From NCBI GenBank assembly GCA_034696485.1, contig JAQIWT010001003.1:1-13138 (forward strand): a stretch of 13,138 nt of DNA, in the 5' to 3' direction. Of the stretch, positions 8,033-13,138 are shown in pieces; position 1 is the first letter of the stretch, and each line of letters opens with the position of its first letter. A program made the translations under genes and the position numbers. The notes beneath the pieces are model-generated. The model was not told the DNA's origin, did not search any database, and worked only from the letters and a program-made list of their open reading frames with translations. This DNA is from Isohypsibius dastychi (Eukaryota; Tardigrada; Eutardigrada; Parachela; Isohypsibiidae).

Positions 8033-10324
8033 CTATTTGGCGAAAAAATCCGTAATACGGTTCTGCTTCTTCCCCGCAGGTGCAATTTTGGAACCGGACC
8101 CGGAAGTAGGGTTCTCCATCCAACCTGCGATAATTTTCTGCATTGCCTGGCGTCGTCTCGGGTTCCCAACATTCACTGTGGGGATGACTTCCTTCGGCCG
8201 GAAGTGCTGAACAAACCATTCCAGTTCTTTGTAGGAAGAATGCTCCGAATAAGGCAATCCAAGAATCGAGATAGCTCCTCTAGTTTTGGGCTTGATATCT
8301 TTCAGACTCTGCAACTTCCGGTTGTACTGCCAACCACTAGGAACTATGGAAAGTATCGCATTAAAATTCCTGTATTTCGCCAGATGATCTTCCAGTTGCT
8401 CGAAACTTTTTACGGCAAACATTGGCAGGACGTGTACTTGAGCGAAGCTCCATTCTTTGGTCAGCATCGTGTCGAATTCTTTCCATTCAAAGCACTGCAG
8501 TAGCTTGAGTTTCTCAGGAGTGACCGCCACTTTCGAACCAAGTGCTTTGGCGATCCGCATGAAGATCTTTTCTTTTCCAACAGAATATGTTCCACAAACT
8601 ATTAGAGTTTTCGGGTTATTTGCGACAGCCTTTAGAGCAAGTTCAGCAGCCATTTCAACAGTTGCGTCTTGAGAATCAAAATCGTAGTTTGGATCCAGAT
8701 AAGTGGTGTCCAGATAGATCTTCGAGATCTCCTTCAGTTTCTGCAGATGTGGATCGGCGCTCATAATCTTCGGGTCTGCGCGAAAATCTCCCGTATGTCT
8801 GTGCAAAGTACAAAAAACTTATGAATCCCTGGAAAAAACAAACAAAAAAGCCGAAACATAGTTTCAAATTAATATTAATTAGGAACTAAAATCCAAAAGA
8901 ATAACAGATTTCAAAAACCCAGCATTTCAACGGTTACAGTGCGACAGAATTGCAAAATTTGCATTCCGAAGGAAAAAACTCAAAATTGTCCAACTAAATT
9001 ATGGCCGAAAAACTTGAAGCTTCAAAAAAAGGTTAAAAGACCGGAAGGGCAAACTGATTTTTCACGTTTGTCCGAAGAATGATTGGAGCATGTACTTACA
9101 AATAAACCCTTCCATCCGGCAGTTTGATGAGGAATAACACACTTCCGGGGCAGTGGTTGGCATCCAGCAGTGTAACTTCCATTCCATGGACGGTTACCGG
9201 AGAATTCATGGGCAGCTCGTTCACAAAGCGAGAATCGACTCCAAGTTTCCTCTTGACCAATGCTGCGGTAATCCTGCTGCAAAAAATCGGTCTGGCGAAT
9301 TTTCTGGTCAGCCCGATGTAGTGATCAGAATGGAAATGACTGAGCAAGTAAGCCTGAATTTCTGGAATCACTCCGAAATTAAATGCGTCAACAGCAAAGG
9401 CAGTTCCTGGGAGAATTTTGTAGAAAGGACATGTTCGAGAGCCAAAACTTGAAGAAGGCGGAGGAAGTTCTGGTGCAGAGAATCCGGATTTGATAACTGC
9501 TTTTGTGTAAGACATGCTGATGGAAGGCTCTGGATCTGAAGGAACTGGGAAGTTGAGGAGATCATCAGGAACATTCGACAAAAAGTCATCATCGGAGCTA
9601 TCCAGTAGATCTCCTTGATTCAGCTCAGGTAAATCACTAAAAATGGGCTCTTCGATTCTAACCCGGGATCCCAAGGCAGTGGAGTTTTCTAAAAAGGCAG
9701 GTGCGACCGGAAGTCAGTTGAAAACATATTCGAAAATTACCATTCGTTCCATCCAGGTTTGGTGAAGGCAATGTCGATGAGAAGGTTGCGGAAACGATTT
9801 CAGTTGTTTGAACTTGCAAATTTTCTGTTTTCACGGACACACTTGAAGTCGCAGGAACTTTGTCGGAAGAGCTGGATTTCGAGAGATTTCTAGGAGCGAA
9901 GAAGTTTTTCAAGCTGGTCTGTACCCGGGTTGGATTCGGCACACTAGATGATGTCGCAGAAGATGAATTTCCTCGTAGACGAAGTGGTTGGTTGAACGAG
10001 GCTTTTCTGGAGATCGCAGATGACCATGGCTTCGCTCCAGCGGAAATAGTCAACGTTGATTTCACCGAAATTTTAGCGGATACAGTTTCGATGAATAACA
10101 CATCTTCGTCGTCATCATTGTCATGTACAGATTCTAAAACGAATAAACCACAAATTAACAAACGATGAAAATATGCAATATCAAAAACAACAACAACAAC
10201 AACATGTTACTGCAATATGGATTTCACGCATGCTCAGCATGGATAGCGAATGCGTACCTTTTGCTCTCGATGACACGGTGGTTCCAGAGGCGATCTTGAA
10301 TTTCTTTTTCGCCTGTCCGGACAT
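8033..10324 (-). CDS. DCLRE1A: SNM1/DCLRE1A-family DNA crosslink repair 5'-exonuclease
   Basis: Four exons on the minus strand: 10324-10258, 10133-9741, 9688-9100 and 8798-8033. They join in phase to 604 residues ending TAG. The start is the only in-frame ATG, with an in-frame TGA two codons upstream. Residues 1-235 look disordered, with acidic and Ser-rich runs and a PIP box QTSLKNFF (94-101). The metallo-beta-lactamase/beta-CASP nuclease follows: CPFYKILPGT (240-249), HFHSDHY (271-277, metal ligands), DANHCPG (329-335), HTGDFRADP (351-359), LDTTY (379-383), CGTYSVGKEK (418-427), PYSEHSS (532-538) and IPTVNVG (555-561). All match the SNM1A subgroup. The protein ends with a second PIP box, QNRITDFF (595-602). 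The family trims DNA 5'-to-3' past interstrand crosslinks in the nucleus. C. elegans MRT-1, a POT1-like OB fold fused to an SNM1 nuclease, is a relative, but no OB fold or zinc finger is visible here. Divergent neighbour: knl-1. Confidence 0.95.
8799..9099 (-). other. Intron 3 of the SNM1 gene (301 nt)
   Basis: Donor TATTT/GTAAGTAC (GT at 9099-9098) and acceptor TACTTTGCACAG (AG at 8800-8799). Splicing rebuilds a split Leu codon (residue 350) directly before HTGDFRADP, exactly as in SNM1 relatives. Reading through would hit TAA two nt into the intron, so retention would remove the second half of the active site. I see no gene or element inside it. Confidence 0.93.
10186..10203. repeat. (AAC)n microsatellite in SNM1 intron 1
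   Basis: Six uninterrupted AAC units lie in the 124-nt first intron (10134-10257) of the nuclease gene. On the transcribed (minus) sense the tract reads GTT repeats, about 50 nt upstream of the acceptor GTTTTAG. A length polymorphism is plausible. Confidence 0.85.
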
Positions 10325-11020
10325 TTCCGGTCAGATAAAAATGGAGGAAAACAAGGACAGCAACACGGATCAAGTCAGATTGTGTGAAAAGAATCGTTCA
10401 TGCTTGTCGCAGCCCCCAAGGAAAGAAAGATGTCATTCTAACGAGCAAAATAAATCCAGGTCATCTATTTGAAGTCAAAGCAAACGGCGAATGAAATCGA
10501 CAAATGGTATTTCGTCCGAAATGGAAATGGCAGACTCTGGAAAATCACCAAGAGCAGATCTCTGATTTTCATGGAAAACGGCGTTACCCACACGCTACTA
10601 AATTACCTTGCTAGATACTGCCTACCATGGACTGTTACTATTGCGGTAGTTACCTTCCAATATGCTGGTTTCCAGTTTTCCTGCAACTGCTGTTGAGTTG
10701 GCTTACCTACCGTGCTTTCTGCCCATGCGTATGCAGGCATATACTCCGACACCAAATCTTTTGTGGCCAGCTGTTGGATGGAAAGTGATCCGCTTGGTCG
10801 TTATCAAGCTTGAACTTGAAAGTAACGTTTGACAACTTCAAGGACCGTTGTATTGTGTGATCACATAATTGCTTTTGATTATTTTCCAGATAATTCCGAG
10901 GATATTCTTTGATTCCTAACTCCCTTCTGGTTCATACTGTCACCAGTACGGGATGATAGCTGAACATTAATTTCCCTGTCTCGAATTTGCTCGTGAGCAA
11001 CGTTCTTCAAATTTTGAAAA
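10325..11020. promoter_or_regulatory. Shared divergent promoter region of SNM1 and knl-1
   Basis: These ~700 bp separate the two start codons and so must hold the 5' UTRs and proximal promoters of both genes. No TATA box is obvious for either. Visible features are a GTCCGGAC palindrome overlapping the nuclease start (10315-10322), TTCCGGTCAG next to it, a possible trans-splice acceptor for knl-1 (10882-10889), a five-codon upstream frame starting at 10953, and a donor-like GGTAG/GTAAGC on the minus strand at 10706 that could end a non-coding 5' exon of the nuclease gene. Open frames within it look accidental. Confidence 0.6.
10882..10889 (+). promoter_or_regulatory. Possible SL trans-splice acceptor for knl-1
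   Basis: TTTTCCAG is the best acceptor-like site ahead of the knl-1 ATG and has no matching upstream exon. Nematode transcripts often receive a spliced leader at such sites. Use of this site would leave a 131-nt leader containing one five-codon upstream frame (10953-10970). Confidence 0.4.
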
Positions 11021-13138
11021 ATGGAACCGTCTTCGAGGTGAGTAAAACTTCTGGCAAGCCGCGTTTGAGTAACCCTTTTCGATTTTCAGGAACAACAAAC
11101 GTCGCCGATCATCCGTGAGTACATTCTAAAAACACATTCGTTGCCTTCGAGTCTAGTTCCCCTTTTTCAGATTTTGAAAGTTGTTGCGAGAGCGAAAGAT
11201 GACACAGAATCGGAATCCGATCGTCCCAAACGCCGAGTCAGCTTCGCTAATCATTTCCAAATCAAGTAGGAAAACATTCTCTCCAAAAGACTCGAATGTT
11301 CAAACGATGATTTTAGGAATTTTGACAAGGAAGAGACTCGTCTCTTCGGAGATTCCATCACCCTTCCAGTTCCTCTTTCCGATCGCGTTTCTCCCATCAT
11401 CGATGCAGAAAAGGGTGAGGGAAAACACCTCGGACACCTAAACAGCACGGTGGATGTCTCCCTGCGCTGGAATGTCACCATGGATGGGAATATGAGCCAG
11501 ATTCCAATGGAAGCAGCCAGCTTCATTCATCAGGCTATCCATTTTGAAAACAGAGATGCTCATAATCAGACCATCGTCGGGGAAGTCGATATGAGTATGT
11601 CGTGCATCGAGGTTGAAGGAGCAAATGAACTATCGTTCCAAATGACGGATGACGAAGATTCTTCTCGAGAACGGAATGATCTTCATAATAGAACTGCGAT
11701 CCATTCGTTCGAGATGGAGAATATCGACGATGAAGAATGGGTTGACGGGAAAGATTTTTTTGATGATATGCCTGAGCCGGAAACGGAGGAATTTGTTCAA
11801 GCGGAAAACTTTTTCGAACCAGCGCCGGCGGAAGGTGCTTCGTTTCTGGCAATTATTAGCAATCCCATTGATCGCAGAAGCCGCTCTTCCACGATGTCGA
11901 AATCCGTGATCCAGGTAAATTATAATTGCAGCTCACTGTTCTCTTCGTAAATCGCTCACATGCGTTTTTCAAGGCAGTATGAATTTTTGGAATTGACTTG
12001 AACTAGTTTACTTACTTTCAAAATAATTCTGTTTTTGGTTGTTCCGCTAGACATGAAAAGATCCAAGCATGGCTTTTCAGTTTTGGTTTGAGGTGAACAG
12101 AATGTTTTCCTCAGTGATCAAATGTTTACATTTACCCCGATGTGTGATGGTCAAATTGATTTCTCAATCCAATCTTTTAAAATTTATAAGATCTCCCAGT
12201 TCTACAAAGGTATCATGTTTTATCCATATTTTTATATGGGTCCAACACTCTTCCAAATTTCAGAATTGGTTTTTTTGTTTCGGTTAGGCCGATGTTTTTG
12301 TGTCCTCATGTTGAAAAGTACTTGTGCTTTAATTATAGGAAGAAGCTGATCACAATAACCATGTGCATCCGGGTCTGTCTGACACAAATGCCAAGGACAT
12401 GAGCTTAACATTCCTTCATGAACCGGAAACGAATTCGGTAAGCTTCAGTTTCAGTCAGCATAGGCTCTTTTATCTCACGTCATCGCATTTTTAATATCGT
12501 TTAGTTATAAATCCAACAAAAACCCTTCTTTAATTTTTATCGGTGCTTGCTGTTTGTTATCCTGCTCCGTGCTGTATTTTGCGCTTTTTCCAGGAGGAAG
12601 TTGGTTCCGATCACCGTTTGAATTCGCCATATTCTGACACACATTGCACGGACATGAGTCTGACCTTCATGAACGAGCCTGCTGCATTTCCGGTCAGCTC
12701 TCCCACCTTCCAAAAATCACTCGGAGTCTCTGCGGAAAACTACCCCTGGAAAAACGTCGGTCGGGCATCAAAAACAGCTGAGACAGTGCAAGAAATGAAT
12801 ATCAGCATACCGGATGTTAGCATGTCAGTTTCGGATCCAGAATTATCTGTAGCGAACGCCGAGTCAGATCCACCGGAAGTTTCACCGTTGAGATTCCCGA
12901 TTGGCGACCCTTCCGATTCGGCTACTTTTTCAGTTCGCGTTGCAAGTCTGGACGTATCCATGGACATTTCCGTCAGCGCCAGTCAGCAGTCCGCGCTGAA
13001 CACTGTCGATCCAAAAGAGTCCGCCACCAGACTTTCGACTTCCGGTTCAACTCACCAACCGGTTGTTTCAGCAGGACTTCGTAGAGATTCTCCGAACAGA
13101 ATGTCTTTGATTCAGAATGAAATTCGTTCATCCCCTGC
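11021..13138 (+). CDS. knl-1: Kinetochore scaffold KNL-1 (Spc105/KNL1), N-terminal part, truncated by the window edge
   Basis: Six visible exons: 11021-11037, 11090-11114, 11171-11265, 11317-11914, 12339-12437 and 12594-13138 (continuing). They join in phase to give 459 complete residues. The start ATG has an in-frame TGA two codons upstream. The N-terminus holds a basic patch KRRR (9-12), expected to bind microtubules, then SILK (14-17) and RVSF (36-39), the two protein phosphatase 1 docking motifs of KNL1. MELT-like sites follow: DMSMS (137-141), DMSLTF (265-270), DMSLTF (298-303), MNIS (346-349), DVSMS (352-356) and MDIS (401-404). These are expected to be phosphorylated and to recruit BUB-3/BUB-1. 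Between them lie acidic and Ser-rich disordered stretches. The C-terminal RWD and Mis12/Ndc80-binding part of this roughly 1000-residue family lies outside the window. KNL-1 connects centromeres to microtubules and to the spindle checkpoint. Confidence 0.95.
11915..12338 (+). other. knl-1 intron 4 (424 nt)
   Basis: Donor CCAG/GTAAAT and acceptor TTAATTATAG, phase 0. This is the longest intron seen in the gene; the first three are 51-56 nt. It contains a perfect hairpin CCATAT-TTTT-ATATGG (12224-12239). The open frames inside it are AT-rich and look accidental. I looked for a further decayed copy of the repeat exon and did not see one. Confidence 0.88.
12339..12437 (+). repeat. knl-1: knl-1 MELT-like repeat unit, copy 1 (a whole exon)
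   Basis: A 99-nt, phase 0-0 exon encoding 33 residues with a central DMSLTF followed by HEP. It aligns without gaps to the first 33 codons of the next exon, with 13 identical residues including the EE start, SDT, DMSLTF and EP. The unit boundary coincides with both splice sites. Confidence 0.85.
12594..12692 (+). repeat. knl-1: knl-1 MELT-like repeat unit, copy 2 (start of exon 6)
   Basis: This has the same 33-codon layout as copy 1 and starts directly after the acceptor GCTTTTTCCAG. It ends at ATTTCCG followed by GTCAGC, where copy 1 ends at AATTCG/GTAAGC. The coding frame continues through that GT, so the donor of this copy, if it once existed, is now part of the exon. Confidence 0.82.

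Noticed and set aside
7949-8503. 184-codon plus-strand open frame
   Set aside because: It is entirely antisense to the last exon of the nuclease gene, whose frame carries all the conserved SNM1 motifs.
10469-10730. Open frames in the divergent promoter region, including a minus-strand block ending at GGTAG/GTAAGC
   Set aside because: Several frames on the minus strand are open together, reflecting higher G+C rather than coding; the nuclease ATG at 10324 has its own in-frame upstream stop. The donor could still mark an untranslated exon.
12069-12349. Open frames in knl-1 intron 4
   Set aside because: They lie between matched donor and acceptor sites of a confident gene model and encode AT-driven hydrophobic sequence.
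12740-12967. 75-codon minus-strand open frame
   Set aside because: Antisense to knl-1 exon 6, whose frame continues the MELT-like repeats.

Overview
The window looks like nematode nuclear DNA, most likely Caenorhabditis or a close relative. The introns are mostly 51-56 nt, their acceptors are of the TTTTCAG/TTTTTCAG/TTTTAG type, the non-coding DNA is A/T-rich, and the kinetochore gene has the nematode form of KNL1 (a start-proximal SILK and RVSF pair, and MSLTF-type repeats). I see no sign of prokaryotic, viral or transposon genes.

Two protein-coding genes are certain, and they are arranged head to head. On the minus strand, four exons within 8033-10324 encode a complete 604-residue SNM1/DCLRE1A-family DNA repair nuclease. 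It has all the metallo-beta-lactamase/beta-CASP motifs and two PCNA-interaction (PIP) boxes, one on each side of the nuclease domain. On the plus strand, six visible exons starting at 11021 encode the N-terminal ~459 residues of the kinetochore scaffold KNL-1, which runs off the right edge. This part carries the two protein phosphatase 1 docking motifs and several MELT-like repeats; two of the repeats lie in duplicated 99-nt units. The ~700 bp between the two start codons must hold both promoters. The pairing puts a crosslink/telomere-type repair nuclease next to a spindle-checkpoint scaffold.

The left half (1 to about 7300) has no convincing coding gene. It is strongly skewed, with the plus strand rich in A over T and C over G. 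The skew disappears near 7.3 kb. At that point there is a minus-strand promoter-like block (CRE palindrome, CCAAT box, GC element), followed by two consecutive strong minus-strand splice donors separated by a 56-nt intron with a good acceptor. The simplest reading is that 1-7300 is the 5' end, mostly a very long first intron, of a minus-strand gene whose body lies left of the window. Three further minus-strand exon candidates are listed at low confidence.

The observations most worth checking are the double PIP-box layout of the nuclease, the exon duplication behind the KNL-1 repeat array (with a possible dead donor at its end), the long strand-skewed region with its candidate promoter, and a striking excess of the 8-mer CCGGAAGT/ACTTCCGG. 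I did not find a wholly new biological system.
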